Below are positions 49,733 through 62,975 of a DNA stretch of 64,000 nucleotides, piece by piece. The notes under the pieces were generated by a model that saw only the letters and a program-made list of their open reading frames with translations, had not been told where the DNA came from and searched no databases. The first letter of the stretch is position 1; every line of letters begins with the position of its first letter. The DNA comes from Gibbula magus (Eukaryota > Mollusca > Gastropoda > Trochida > Trochidae): positions 18,766,526 through 18,830,525 of the forward strand of contig OW388296.1 in the NCBI GenBank assembly GCA_936450465.1. Reading direction: 5' to 3'. The translations under genes and the position numbers were made by a program.

Positions 49733-50025
49733 ATTCAAAGAACAAGAGATGGACCTCCTGGGTGTACTGACACGACGGATGCATCCGGTTGGATGCAAAA
49801 GGACAATCTCGTGATTCTAAAGCATTTCCACAAACATACGAAACCAAGCTCCGAAAAGCCGGCGAAAAGACGATTACGATGCCCACAGATCAATAAAGTC
49901 ACTGGACTTTTGTTACGACCTGGGCTTGTACTTCTGTTGCTTCAGCTGCACATCCCATAATCTGCACCCTCTGGACAGAACTGTCTTTGGGCCATTGAAA
50001 GAGCCACAAGCAGGCCTTGCGACAA
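49733..50025 (+). pseudogene. pogo/Tigger-type DDE transposase fragment (copy A')
   Basis: Paralogue of 33338-33632: NEEIQRTRDGPPGCTDT, SGWMQKDNLVILKHFHK, then after a frameshift SHNLHPLDRTVFGPLKE. The last block is closer to the family consensus (VFGPLK) than in copy A. The catalytic stretch is likewise garbled, so the fragment was dead before the duplication. Confidence 0.65.
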
Positions 50026-50037
50026 CTTCCCTATGCA

Positions 50038-50231
50038 AGGCATAAAACTTGCCAGTCTCCATTACTGGACGATTTAGGCCTTGCATTATTTCTTAAACAT
50101 ATATGTACCAAGAAATTGGAAATCACTATGCATTTCAGGTGCAACGATCGACTATCTTGGCACGGCATAGCGAGGGAAATACGGCAAGGGTTAAATCAGC
50201 CAGTAATGGATACTGGCAAGAGTTATGCCTT
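50038..50231. repeat. Inverted-repeat insertion or retained block specific to copy A'
   Basis: AAGGCATAAAACTTGCCAGT (50038 on) is inverted at 50200-50231. Copy A has only a collapsed remnant (33630-33685). About 160 bp lies between the arms. The ORF 50017-50283 spans it and has no domain. Confidence 0.6.
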
Positions 50232-50883
50232 CCGTTTGGAAGTTGGCCTTGCGATTCCTTTGAAAAAGTTCAATGATGTGTAACACACCCAGCTCCATCT
50301 GGTTTATTAATCGTATCCACTATCACACCCTGACCTCCTTAGCCTAGTATATAGTTATCATTTTGCTGTAGGCTGGTTACTCATCTCTAAATAGCATATC
50401 TTGTCACATTTCAGCCAATGAAATGTCGTTAGTTGAACGTCGACGGCATTCTGGTTACCAGAGTCTGTTGCGCCGGTAACTAGAGACTGGCTAAATAAAG
50501 ATCCCGGAAACCTTGACATCCATGGCGGCCCCCAAAGCAGTCTGATTACATTCGACCATGTTCCGAGCGATAAAATTTGCTGGAATTAATAAACCTTTTA
50601 AAGAGGTGAGTTTTCGATGATTTTTGGCTTCAAACAGGGGAGGTAGCGATATACGGACTGTCTTGTCGCATACCATTTGAAATAATGGTCCGATTGTGAC
50701 CATTTGAAGCTCATTTTGTGGGGAAATCATTCAGGTTTCGTATCGTAGTCATCGACTGTGCCATAAAAAAAAATTGGTTTTTTTTTATGCGAAATATGAG
50801 TTTGAATGAGCATGGGATAGTTTCGTCGTTACATCCCTTTCCTTTTATATAGTAATAGGGTAGGGTTTATATGAGTATATGTC

Positions 50884-51147
50884 TTTCATTCAAACACTGT
50901 TTCTAAGCGACACACGCGTCTGTGTAGGCACTTGTTCCGAACCAGTTTAGCGCAGACGAATCTCAGTCATAAAGCTGGCCAATCACATCACAGTTTTTAA
51001 ACGTTTTGAAAGCATTCGGAACAGACGAAAAGATAGCTGTTTGGGGTTATCTGCTCCTAGGTTCTCGCACTAAAAGCTTTTGTTGGAGGTCTTGTGATTG
51101 GTTAACTAAATTGCGTCTGAACATGAGAGTCTATGGGCTATTTAATA
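50884..51147. mobile_element. ~260-bp copy A'-specific insertion
   Basis: Copy A reads continuously from GGGTATATGTAC.. to GAAATACACAAAAC (34355-34390); A' has about 260 extra bases at this point. Diverged opposed arms (AGACGAATC..CCAATCACA and TGTGATTGG..GCGTCTG) suggest a MITE. Confidence 0.4.
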
Positions 51148-52225
51148 CTACATGAAATACACAATAAAATAGTTCAGTTCAAGTATTGTGTTACCTACTT
51201 GTAATTGTAGTAATGTACTTGGTGATGTGACTTTATTCGTTAGTGTCTACTGTGTAACATGCACAACGGTCATGAACCATTATTCTCCTGCGCAAGCGGA
51301 GACACGGAAAGCGCAGGAAAAACAAACTTTTGTTTAATATAATTATAAAACCAAAATGACTCTATCAGTTAACTTTCATTTATTTATTATAACCGAACTG
51401 AGAACACTCAAACAATGTAACAATGCCAAGATCTCAAGACACAAGGAATGAACTATTTTGACTAACTTTAATTTTTATGATATTTCCCTTTCTTTGGTAT
51501 TTTAAAGTACAAGTGGAGAAATAGCAAATGTTCAAGGACACTATTCACAAAAAGACATCATGTAGTTATAATAATCATAATCGAAACTGACACGTTACGT
51601 TGCTTATATAACATTTCATTGCTATTAGGGGGTGTCAATAATTTTTAACATGAGTATATTTGGTCAAAATATCACTATTGTGTTCCATAAAGTATGGTGG
51701 CTCAACCAACGTTCGTCTATGCTGCTTATACGTTAAAGGTACGGTACGACTCATGTACTTCTTATCGAAACGAAATGTGAATAAATATGTTTGTGCATTT
51801 ATTTTTTTATTACAGTAACTGTATTGCAACATGCACGATGCACAATGTACACTGTATACTGGCTGTTATTGTGTGCGCATTTATAACACCGCAAATAACA
51901 CCGTCAAAGTGCTTCTTTGGGGGAATAATGCCTGTTTTCTAGTACTGTGTCATTACATGTAACTGCGCATACAATACACTATATCAATCGATTTTCTCAT
52001 TTATAAATCGTTATTTTACAGTACACTTAAACCAAAATCTGATGCTAAAATATGCGGGATGATTTCGGGTTCAGTGCATTTCAAGAAAGAAAAAGCCAAA
52101 TTAAACATTTCATTTAAAAATGTGTCATTCGGCATTTACAAAATTAGTGTGTGTGTGTGTGTAAAACAATAAGTCTAATAGCCGTGAAATGTTCAGAGGT
52201 GAATATTTCTTATTTAGAACACAGG

Positions 52226-53345
52226 GGGTACACTAATGTACACGCAAAAATGAAGTTTTGCGTAGACGTCGAAATGAAGACAGATACCTTTAAAATAATT
52301 AATGATGCACGGAATAATATCTTTGTCATAATCTTTGACTGTTATGGTTATGTGTTATAAGCATTAATATTTACTGTACGTAGAGAATATATTATTCAGG
52401 GTGGAACGACTGCAGAAACATGCTGTTAAAGAAGAATTTCTGAGATCGCATTTGACTCGAAATAACAGAAAAAAATTTGACCATAACTCATGTGGAAGCC
52501 CGGGCTTTTTTCACAATGGTAAAAAGGCAAAAGTCATGGCAAAAGTTTAATCACCAAACATGCACATGCGAAATGTTGAACTACGATTGTATACATTTTC
52601 GAAGGAAATATTAGTGATACAGTTTTCATAAGATACATTTGTAGGTCAAGGTTAGTTACTTCTGTTAACTTCTGACTCGCTTAAGAGAATCATATAAGTC
52701 AGATTTTGTGGCATTCTCAAGAAACATTACTCAAGTCATAACTTCCTACCTGAGGTCTATTTCAATAGGATAGATAAACAAAGTTAAAGATGACCACCAT
52801 TTTCATTCTGCAAAAGATTTGTTTGTTACCAACTAACAACTATCAGACCAACTACGTGTACAGTTCATGTTCAACAACCTGGACAGTGTGTTTGTTAACA
52901 GGAATAACTACCATCAATGTGTACACTTTTTAATTTTGCTAATATCTCTCGGCTTTGATTAATCGGTGAAAGTTGTATCTTTGATGCAAGTCCTAGATTA
53001 TCAAATTCAACTTAAAACTACATAAAATATCGACTACATCCATGTAGATTTGTTGTATTCATGTAGGAAGTCGCCTTTTTCTCTCTGACGTCGATTGATT
53101 CCTTCCGAAATGTTAAAAATTCTAAATTATTTATTTCATGCCAGGTTCTAAAGATTGTAAACTATGGCTATTCAAGAGTTGAAACATGTTGATATTGTAA
53201 ACATCATTCAATGGAAAATGTTCAAAACTAACCAATTTCGGCACCCACCACAGTTGAAAAACTACTGTCTGTCGAGGAAATGGTTGTTGACGACTGCCAA
53301 CTTCCGGTTTAGCATGGACAGGGCTTACCCCCTGTTTAGAAGTAA
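52226..53345. repeat. Rearranged block of copy A' containing an inverted copy of 35470-35830
   Basis: 52985-53340 is the reverse complement of about 35470-35830: both share TAGCATGGACAGGGCTTA and GATGCAAGTCCTAGATTATC. Left of it, 52226-52985 has no counterpart recognised in A. Both edges carry the same motif (ACAGGGGG at 52228, CCCCCTGT at 53330), as if inversion occurred between short inverted sequences. Confidence 0.65.
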
Positions 53346-53960
53346 TAAGTAATAACATAAAATCAATAATTTGAAAATCAAACTTGTGTCTTCGGATTGT
53401 TGAATCTTGCTTTATTCTTCATAATCTTGCTTTAAGGTACAGGCAAACACATGCGGTACAGAGTTATCGCCCTTAAGCATACCGTTAAAGAAATGGGAGT
53501 TATCTCCCTTACACCATATACAGATAATTTTCATATTTCACATCACTCCCCCCTTACGAAAATGAGTACCACTCGAATGAATAGAGAAAAGTAGCCAATG
53601 TACATATACTCAAGGATAAGTGGTCAAATGTAATCCAAGAGAACAAATACATTAACTTAATTTGTAATATAAAGTCTCAATAGCTATTCTGAAGTGAAAT
53701 GGCCAGTATCACAACAGAACATGTAGCAAAACATTTACACATGGGTGTTCTGAAGGTATGAACATGCAATCATGTTTGAATCGAAGGGAGTTATAGTGCA
53801 ACACGGGCTAATATGTATTTGAAAAAAATACTCAACATTTGTTATTGACATTGGAAATTTAAAAAACTGATTGAGTGGAAGTTTGGCATGATGATTGGCC
53901 GCTAACATTATCGAATTGTAGATATGTTTGCTTCCCGCGGATAACGTCTGCCTGTACAAA

Positions 53961-56330
53961 CGTAAAGTTTCTTGTATTTTTATATGGTGTTGAACAATCT
54001 TATGTTTACCAACGTTCAGATTCAAAATAACACAAAGGTCGTTCAATTTGAGATGTTAAGACAAAATATCTTTTCGCAGTAAAATGGGATAATTATTTCG
54101 GATAACCCCACAGGTCACGTGGTTAAAAATTATGCTTCAGCTGTTTTCATTGGTCATATAATTGGAGGCGTCTGCGGTGTTTTGGGGAAATAATGTTTTG
54201 GTAGTATGTACTTACAAGTAGAAAATGTTATCGGCATAATGTACCTCCTTTGTCTTTAGATCGATGATGAGCATCGTTGCTGTAGGAAGTCATTAAAACA
54301 TAATAAAATATTTCACTCTTATATCTTGCCCGCCAGGCTAGATTTTCTAAATATTGTGTTTTCTGAAACATGAACGGATAATGTTTAAAATAATTACAAA
54401 TTAAATGTACTTAGCTTTAAGAGACTGGATTACTACGTTACAGTCGTGTCTATTTCTCATAGATTAAAATATTAGACTATCATTTGTGTTGGTATCGTTG
54501 TTTTGTTTGCCCCTTGCTGTAATGGAACTTTCATTTATAAGAACCCTGTTTTGTCGTAGAATTATTTCCATTGGATGGATATTGAACAAACGGTAATTGA
54601 TCACAACACTGCACGTACTTTAGAGAATTAAAACAATGATCTACAATCTCGACGTGTTATTTGTACAACGAGAGAATAGTACATAACGTCTCCCCAAATA
54701 TCAAAACCTGAAGTATTGGAATTATCAATTAAACAAAAACCTGGCTTTCGATCGATGACATAAAAGTACGATCGAAAACTATGTCTGTTACATATGTTTA
54801 TTGTGGTGATATAAGAAATACTTGAATACACGTATATTACATCCTGATGTTGCATGTAGGCGTTTTTTAGTTGTTAGCCGAAGTTGAGAAACTAGCAGTG
54901 TCATAAGTAAAGGTTAACTGTATCGATATTCGATTTTCACGTTTGTATTGTTTCGTTTAAGATACTGATTTGAAGGTATAGTTTCCAGAGGTAGGAAACG
55001 ATCAAATCAAAATAAACGGTTGTTCTACTCGAGCTTGGCGTGTCGTCAGAACAGTTGTATTTAGACTAGTGACTGAGGGCACAGTCTTTGGAAATAGATC
55101 CTGATATTTTATCTGCAATCTTTTTATTAAAGCACGTATTTAGTTGAATACAAGAAACATGCCATCGAGAGTGAAACAGTGTTTAAGTGGGCTTAAATTC
55201 GATACCCTTTTGACGTGTTATTTACACACTGAGAACACTTCGGTATCGCAGGTGCATTGAAGTCATACCCAATCGATATTATACAATCGTGCAGTACATG
55301 CAGTTAAAGACGTTGTACGAACAAATGTTTAGTAAACAAATATACCATGAAGGTCGTTGGTTATCATATATGACATTGTGTTTCATCACAGGGAGGATAA
55401 TGTTCCTACAGAGTTTTGTGACCTTGACATTCATTTCTAGTTCACAACGAGACATTGTCATTCGCGATCGGCGGGGGATCATATCACTTTCGTGACAATT
55501 GCTTGTGAAAAACTCATTAGAAGGGTGCTTGTATTTGTTTCTTTGTTTCATCCAGTTCGTTATTTGAAACATGCGATTTTAAGATTGCATCTCGATGGAC
55601 ACGGTATCGGCTTGCAGGCTGAGTTGGAGTGGTGTCTCCAAAGGCATGTTAACATCTGCAGAACAGCTGTCATATGGAGTTGAAATGTTGCCTTCGACAC
55701 CATTATTCTTTGCATCGTATGTACAAACATATGTAATATCAAGCAACGTACAAACAAATATGGAATATGATTTTTCTGTATTTGTCATATCAACAGGATT
55801 TCTCCATATTTTGTCATTAGAAACTTTAATAAACTTGTTTACCTTAATTTAAATAATATTACGCAAATGGAGCGCTTTTGTACTAATTCAGTACATGATT
55901 CACCCGTCTGGATTATTACTGTGCGTAGAAAGGCCTGTTTGTGGTACTTTTGAACCATATTTTCTCACTGCAGCATTTCTTTGGAATCAAAGTTCGAAAT
56001 ACATCAATGAACAGTTCGGTTTAACAGTTTGTCAGTGAACATAACCACTTAAATTAGCCAAATATTCCTCTCGCATCACTTTCATTCAGTCACGGCAGAT
56101 TCTACATCAAGACATTTGATTGTCCATGGACAGGTTTTACAGTTTCCATTCTGCGGCGTAAATATAGAATCTGTTTGTCACTCATTTTTCTCCTTCGGCC
56201 TACCTTCACGGATATTACAGGCATGCATTGTAATGTTGAGACTGAGGAATAGCAAGTGTAGAACGCACGTAAAAATAAAGATTCGAGAAGAGCATAATAG
56301 ATATCAATAATTAGTCAACATGTCTTTAGC
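53961..56330. other. Right flank of the duplication, no gene supported
   Basis: AT-rich. Overlapping open frames on both strands at 55279-55852 were examined; a cysteine-containing minus frame (55579-55850) lacks convincing splice sites and ends in a stop. Nothing is called. Confidence 0.45.
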
Positions 56331-56403
56331 ATCCGCGGTGGTCTATTGGTAAACCCGCTAACTTCGGTGCGAAAAGTTATGGGTTCGATTTTCTCTATTC
56401 TGT
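56331..56403 (+). repeat. tRNA-derived SINE-like fragment
   Basis: GGTGGTCTATTGGTAAACCC resembles a polymerase III A box and GGGTTCGATTTTC a B box, at tRNA-like spacing with CTTCGGTGCGA between. Acceptor-stem pairing is poor, so this is a SINE head or tRNA pseudogene rather than a functional tRNA. Confidence 0.5.
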
Positions 56404-56444
56404 TTTAATAGTTTAAAACTTTCGGATTGAGTTATTATATAAGG

Positions 56445-56546
56445 CCTTCTCAATAATCCAAAGTATAAGCTCCGATAAATCTACACAGTACAAATGTATA
56501 TACTGTGTAGATTTATCGGAGCGTTTACTCTGGATTATCGAGAATG
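56445..56546. mobile_element. ~100-bp palindromic relative of the 21616-22188 foldback family
   Basis: The two ~45-bp arms (56445-56490 and 56501-56546) are near-perfect inverted copies sharing TCCGATAAATCTACACA and GGATTATCGAGA with the larger element's terminal repeats. Flanking target duplication not clear. Confidence 0.75.
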
Positions 56547-56549
56547 TAG

Positions 56550-59500
56550 GTAAGGTTGAAATCTAAACAGTTGCTAGGTTATATTTTAAAAATCGGTAAA
56601 ACCTTTAGTCGTAGTAAAACTTCAAAATTAGTGGTAATTTAAAACCTACAGAGAGGATATTATTAGACATGCGTTAAGCTGAAAATCAAGAGACGTCTGA
56701 TTAAAAGACTTTACCGGATGGAGAAAGCTTGCACATTCACGTGCATGAGGTCAGGCTTATTCTGTTTGGATTTGATTTCGGATAGGAGGGACCGCCGCAA
56801 TATAGAAAATTAATATAATTTATGTTGATGAATCCATTGTAGTTATAAGAACGTTTTAATGAAATTAAATATCCCCATGTACAATGTAACACGAAGTGGA
56901 AGTTGACAGACTATATAATAATATCATTATCATGTTTTCATGTTATCAAGTTATACAAGTTATCATTCATGGGCTTATTGCAATGGTAGGCTTAATTATG
57001 AAACAGTAAGAGTGAAAGAGGCTTTCGTAAAATACCTAAATATCTCCACTCAATAGACTGTACGGACCATCTGTATATACTCAAAAGAGTCATTAACGTA
57101 TTATGTATATAATTCGTGCTCTTGACAACAAATAAATCACTAAATCTTTGTTTGTTTTTAAACCCTGTTTTTTTCATACAGTAAAAAGAGCTGCGAGATC
57201 GTATATTCTCAATTTTAAAAACACACGCTTTCCGGACCGGTCCAGTCTTTAACATATTCTCAGTAGTAGAAACATCCACGACCCAACATGTCAAAGTAAA
57301 CATCGACAAGTTTGATGACCATGTCATGCTGGTTTATCGACCAGATTCATTTCTTGTGTAGATTGTGGTGCCTACGTACCTAACTTGCGCATATAATCGA
57401 GCACATACTTTCTGCTCCAGCTTCTTGGCGAGGGTTGCCGTGCGTAACGTTTCCATTTCGCCTACGCTTAGCGCTACACATCGCATTGTTAAAGTATAAT
57501 TGTGTAATTATGAATGTTGGAAACATCATCATGATTATGTCTTTCTGAGAAGCAATCGGTTGAAAATATATATGTTGCCAGTTTTACAACAGACGTATAA
57601 AGGAATCTCCAAGTAAATCACTTGCTGAAGGAGAGAGTGCGATATTCAGAATCAAGAAGCTGTGTCATTCAACTTTTCCCTTCGTGTATTATAACTATGC
57701 GCTTTACAAAATGACAAAATCACCTTGAGTACCCTGATATGTATGGTAGACACAGCTTTGGGACTGTTAACTAATATACGAAACTCATTGATATGATGTA
57801 TTTTACTGTCCCATTTAGTAGGCCTATGTTTTATGTTAATCGTTTCTCGTGTTTAAGAAAATATAGCTTATATGTCTGTGTACAGGGTCGGCGCTAGCTA
57901 CTTGTGTGACGCATGTCTATCATTACGTAAACCTTGGTTCCTTCAACTCACTCAAAGTTTTAAGTATATTGCAGTTAGTAGTATGTACCTATTTTAAAAA
58001 ATCGATTTCGGTGCAATTTTTGAGAAATGATCCAAAATGGCGGTAGTAAGTCATTATAAATATTTATAGATATTTGTTGGAGATGGGATTTTTTAATCAA
58101 CATTGTATGTACATGAAATATTTTTGAGTATTCTAAAATTCTTGTGTTTTGATCATTAGCTGTATAACTCTCTGGATGACATTTCGTGTGTCTACAACGC
58201 TATACAATTTAAGCCTGATGTCTCCGACAACATGGATATAATTGATGCTTCCAGGCCTTTCCTTGATTGACAATTAACACTTCTAGCTGAATTGGTGAAA
58301 AGAGGAACGAAATCCGATAACTTGATGTCAATTGAAAGGACAAGTTGTCTCCTCTGTCAAAATAAGTGACGTAGTCTCATTAGGCGTTGGAAGACAGGCC
58401 GGAATATGTGATTGGCTAGTAGTAGTAAGTATATGCCTATTTCGCTGTAACATATTGCGTTACAGAATATATTGAATGAACTGTAGAGCTTATACTTATT
58501 TCAACTGATTATATGACATTAATTGATTGTAAAACAGTTGAATATACTAACGATTTAGTAATGTAATTTTGACATTGAACTATTATAAAAGTTACCTTTT
58601 ATAAACAACCGCAATGATATTTCGATCATTTTCTATGTTAACAGCTAAAATGTGATTTGTAATGTTACTCTTGCAGTCAAGAACATAAATATAAAAATAG
58701 TGTTCTCGTGATAATATACGACAATCTTGATTATGAGAGGGCTTGAACGGTAATTTTGAAGACGTTATTGTATTCATACGGTAAGTATTTTATTGATTGA
58801 TACGATGTTGCACTGTTTCGGGTCGTTATTACGTGAATGTGATTGCTCTTATCTTGAATTGAAAAAGGTAAAATCTATTATGACTGACACTACAACAAAT
58901 AGTTTTTTTATACGAACAAAACATGCCGTCACTGGAAAATGGCTAAGTCATTTGCAGTTGCTACATGTGTATGACCAACTGAATGTATCTGATTCAATGT
59001 CCTTAATTAGCATTGATCACTGTTATTGGATATGAAACCGCCAGTGACTCGGTAAATTCATCTGCATTAGAGAATTGTTCCACATGCAGTAGGTTTTTGG
59101 CGCACCGAAACATTAACATTCAATGCAGTACTACCCATGAATGCTTCTTTCAGTTGATGATTGAAGGTTTGACTGTAATATAAAATATAAAATAATGAAA
59201 AATATTTTATTGTCCAATCCAAGAAAGGTTTCTTGTACATCACGTACACCCAAAAACAACGGCGGAATGCTGTGCAAATCTTATTTGGGAACATGGCATT
59301 AACACTGCATATTTTTTAGAAGTTTATATGTAACTGAATTTTATTTAAGCTTAGCAGCTCTTCGGTAAATCGAGCCTATGAAAAAATCACACACACAAAA
59401 AATAAATTTATTGCTAAATGGACATGTAATATAAAATAAAAATATTCATATATACACAAAGAAATAACGAAGACTAGTATGCACAGATTTGAAGTTAATA

Positions 59501-59640
59501 ACGGATAAGCATGTTTAACGAAAATTTTAGTTCACCATATCATTAAATAATGGTAAGAATAAGCAAAAGTCAAAATCTATAATTGTAGATAATTAACGTA
59601 GCACACTTGACAGGCTCGTTAACTTGTTAAACACCAGGTG
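56550..59640. other. No gene recognised
   Basis: ORFs at 56992-57327, 58592-58777 and 58793-59035 have no recognisable domain. The minus ORF at 58592-58777 ends at a GTAACT donor-like site but has no matching partner exon. Otherwise AT-rich intergenic DNA. Confidence 0.45.
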
Positions 59641-59807
59641 GCCGTTTCACTATCCGATCTTAGCCCTAAGATCAATATTAATCTTAGCCAATGATAGAAG
59701 ATGGGCCTACGATTCATCTTAGGGCTAATATTGGTCAGAGGAACGACCCCTTTAGCGTAGATTTTAGAAGTTCTTAGCACAGTGACTGTCTTCAGCCATT
59801 GCCTATA

Positions 59808-59855
<48 letters not shown>
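59640..59855. repeat. MITE-like CTTAGCCCTAAGAT repeat followed by (AT)n
   Basis: TCTTAGCCCTAAGAT, AATCTTAGCC, TCATCTTAGGGCTAA lie in opposed orientation at 59657-59735. An AT dinucleotide tract of about 46 bp follows at 59809-59855. Confidence 0.6.
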
Positions 59856-59859
<4 letters not shown>

Positions 59860-59860
<1 letters not shown>

Positions 59861-60940
59861 ACAAATGACTATTTTAGACCTAAAAGAGCTTGTAAATCTA
59901 AACCCAAATAAGTTTCCTCCTCTCACGTCTTGGGTACTTTCATTACTAACTTTGGCTGTAAGCGAATTCTGTCAGCATGTTACATTGAGCAATCGAGACA
60001 GGAGCACGAATATGCCTGTAAGGTGTCTTTGAATATTTCCCCACAGCTGCCAGGCAGTGTCTACACAATGGGATCTCTCCCTGATTTATCTCTGATTTCA
60101 ATAGCCTTTCTTGACATTAAGTCGATATGACAATATGTTTACCAGCTCCAGAAATTGCTAAAGTGATTAATACTCTCGAGTGGATAAGCCAGGGAATTTC
60201 ACCACGCAACACTGACCTTCCGGGAAACCGAAGTGTTCTACAGAGATATATGTACCATCGACTCAAGGAAAGACATGTCTTGCATTTATTAATTTTTTCA
60301 TCAAGGTTATAATGTATAACGTTTTTGATAAGCATGCAATTTTAAAAGCGAACAAATGTCGTATCGGTTTTTTTAATCACACTGTATGTAGATAATCTCA
60401 CCCAAATGTCATTGATATTTGTGATATCAGAAGACGAGTGAGAGACGTGGTGAGATTCAATGTTTCGTTCAAAGCACAAACCAATAACCCAACAGCTATT
60501 CAATGTTATATTGATAAGGTACTTTAAGGTGAATTTACCAAGTACGTGTACATGTATAATGCGTGATGCTCTCCCATTCAACGCCTTCTCTGTTGATATT
60601 TCACAACAGTAACGTCCATTTTAATCTAACGGTATCGGATATTCGACGTCTTAGACCTCATTGACATTGGCGTCAATAATTTGTTTACAGTTTCATTTTC
60701 TGGGCTATACAGAATATATTATGGTAGTGTCAATGTCATACTATATTTATGACACAAGTCGAGTCTAAATAGTGGCGAGAGCTCTTAGGACTTATTTCAT
60801 TCGAGTTGATTAGTTGGAAACATGGCATTGGAACAAATTAGAGCACAGTCAAATGCCTTCGTCCAATCATATGATTGCGTTGTGGTCACGTGGAGTACAG
60901 TTATATCCCGATAGATATACACTTGTCTGGTTGCGTTCGG
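59860..60940. other. No gene recognised
   Basis: Overlapping short ORFs on both strands (59930-60335) without domain or splice support. Confidence 0.4.
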
Positions 60941-60947
60941 GTATCAT

Positions 60948-61060
60948 GCTCGTAGCAGTACATTATAAATGTACGGGTTTGAGAGGGTGAGACTCGGCTG
61001 GCACCTCGCCCAACCCTCTCAAACCCGTACATTTATCTCCCGATAATTTACTGCTGCTCG
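60948..61060. repeat. Foldback element with a 24-bp perfect stem
   Basis: ATAAATGTACGGGTTTGAGA.. (60965-60988) pairs exactly with 61013-61036. The outer parts (GTAGCAGTA..TACTGCTGCTCG) also pair with a small gap. A MITE-type palindrome of about 113 bp. Confidence 0.75.
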
Positions 61061-62235
61061 TCCTCTATCTATTACACAGAAACACAACTTTCAGCACTTT
61101 TTTCTTCAATGGTTACTTTTATATTAGTCTGAAATGTCGATTTATCAGAGTCCAAAATTGAAGCTGGATTTTCAATACCCTTCAACTACCACTCTAAACA
61201 ATATTTATGTTATAAGCCAAAGGCATTTATACTTTTTAAATCTTCAACAAGGTTTGGTTTTTATTCAGGGTCATTTATTCTTATTTATATCTTAAAAAAC
61301 GAGAGGATGTTCATTTGGAAACAATTGCAGGAAGATTTTCCACAGTGGAAGCTTTTAAGAAAAATGGTAATCAGGTGTTATTGACACCAACATACCATCG
61401 CAACATAAGTGTTCCAACCACTATGTAAACTAAGGTAATCGATCGTGGTTTATTTTTCAAACCTTAACTTAGGTACTTAATCTACATTAGAATAATGAGT
61501 AACATAGTTGAAGTTTCATGCGATATCAATATGTATATATAATTCAAGATTTTAATATGTTCCCCTATTATGCATCACGCAACAGTCTCACAAATAAAGC
61601 AAAGAAGGAAACCCCTTATCCAACTCAACGAATATTTGAATTTCTTCCCTTCAAGGCAGTTCCCAAGGGAAATCTGAAGCAGCAAGCATCCCCCATTGAT
61701 CATATTTATGGCTTATGTTGATGTCAGCAGCTGCCAGACGCTGGAGATTACTGCTTGAATATAAGGAAGGGGAGACAATTAGGTGACCCTTGAGATCACG
61801 CTATTATATTCACGATTGTTAAAGGACATGAAATCATATACAAATATTTAAATAACTATACAGTTCTATCAAAGTGTGGAGAATGTGAAAATTATGCACC
61901 TTACTGACAACCAGAAAACGTTATTTTGAAGGTATGTTCATTATAATTTAAAGGTAGATCCATTGTGTTGTTGGGGGTTCAAATATGCCAAACGTTATAC
62001 ATGGTCTCATTGTTATCGAGAAGTACCAACTGCTACCGAAAACTACCATTTTGATGATACTGGACTTAGTATATTGACGATATGAAGGTAAAAGTATCGA
62101 TTTCTGATCGAAAACGGGACAATACACCGCGTGTGGCGCGCGCCAATGAGTTAAACGTAATTTATGAATCTTATTTAAACCAGACAAAATAACAAATTTG
62201 GGTTGATAATGTTCAATAGGTCATATAAATACTAT
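61061..62235. other. No gene recognised
   Basis: AT-rich intergenic DNA. The plus ORF 61518-61721 and minus ORF 61948-62187 have no recognisable domain. Confidence 0.4.
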
Positions 62236-62239
62236 GCAT

Positions 62240-62975
62240 GTAAATAGAACGTGCACTTTCGGTTTCTGCACATGGATAATGGTGTCCGCATTGACTCACA
62301 GTTATCCATGGAAGCCCAAATCTGCAATCTCACAAGATCTTGTTTTCTACAAATCCGTAATATCGGTTCTATCAGAAAATATCTCACAAAAGACTCAGCC
62401 AAAGTTCTTGTTCTCTCCCTCTCTCTAGATTAGACTATTGCAACAATCTCCTTGTCGGATCACCAATTAACTTAATCAACAAACTTCAACGTGTCCAGAA
62501 CACCGCTGCAAGTCTGGTTTCTCTCTGTTCAAAGAAGGAACATATCTCACCCGTTCCTCGAGGCCTTCTGGTTACCTGTTCGTCAACGAATATATTTTAA
62601 AATTCTTACTCTGACTTACAAATGCCTCAGTGGAGAAGCCCCTGCTTACTTGTCTGAACTCCTCGTGAAATACATCCCGGCAATAAATCTGCGTTCTGAA
62701 ACCCAAAATTTGCTAGTTGTCCCCAAGTCAAACACCATCAGTTATGGCCAGAGATCTTTTGCCTATGGCAGCAGTTCAGTGGAACAATCTACCCCTTGAA
62801 CTACGTCTAAGCTCAACTCTCATCTCCTTCCGCAAATCTCTAAAAACATTTCTATTTGGATAATTCCTCCACTCCTGTTTGTGTGTATGTGTGTGTGTGT
62901 GAATGTGCGCTTCGAGCATGCTATAGCATGGAGACACAACGCTATATAAATGTACTGTATATCATATTATTATAT
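62240..62975 (+). pseudogene. L2/CR1-like LINE 3' end, frameshifted
   Basis: Frames read in order: GVRIDSQLSMEAQI, RLDYCNNLLVGSPINLINKL, QRVQNTAASLV, FWLPVRQRIYFKILTLTYKC, LSGEAPAYLSELL, QNLLVVPKSNTISYGQRSFA and, after another shift, AAVQWNNLPLELRLSSTLIS with SFRKSLKTFLF at the end. This ordered set is the C-terminal third of L2/CR1-clade polyproteins. The 3' tail AACGCTATATAAATG plus an ATT-rich end is also typical. At least three frameshifts, 5' truncated, inactive. Confidence 0.85.

Larger units (their letters stand above)
42525..53960 (+). repeat. Segmental duplication, copy A'
   Basis: Collinear with copy A in blocks: 42525-44300 with 22118-23893; 44140-49490 with one 4.7-kb unit; 49490-52220 with 33145-35470; 53409-53850 with 40190-40610; 53860-53960 with 42420-42520. 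It carries its own insertions at 46852-47964 and 50884-51147. The right end ..GTACAA continues into single-copy sequence ACGTAAAG. Confidence 0.85.

Noticed and set aside
55579..55850. Minus-strand cysteine-containing frame (ITYVCTYDAKNN..) considered as a ZP-like exon
   Set aside because: No convincing acceptor or donor; ends in a stop; competing open frames on the other strand.
58592..58777. Minus ORF ending at a GTAACT donor-like site
   Set aside because: No acceptor upstream, no partner exon and no domain.
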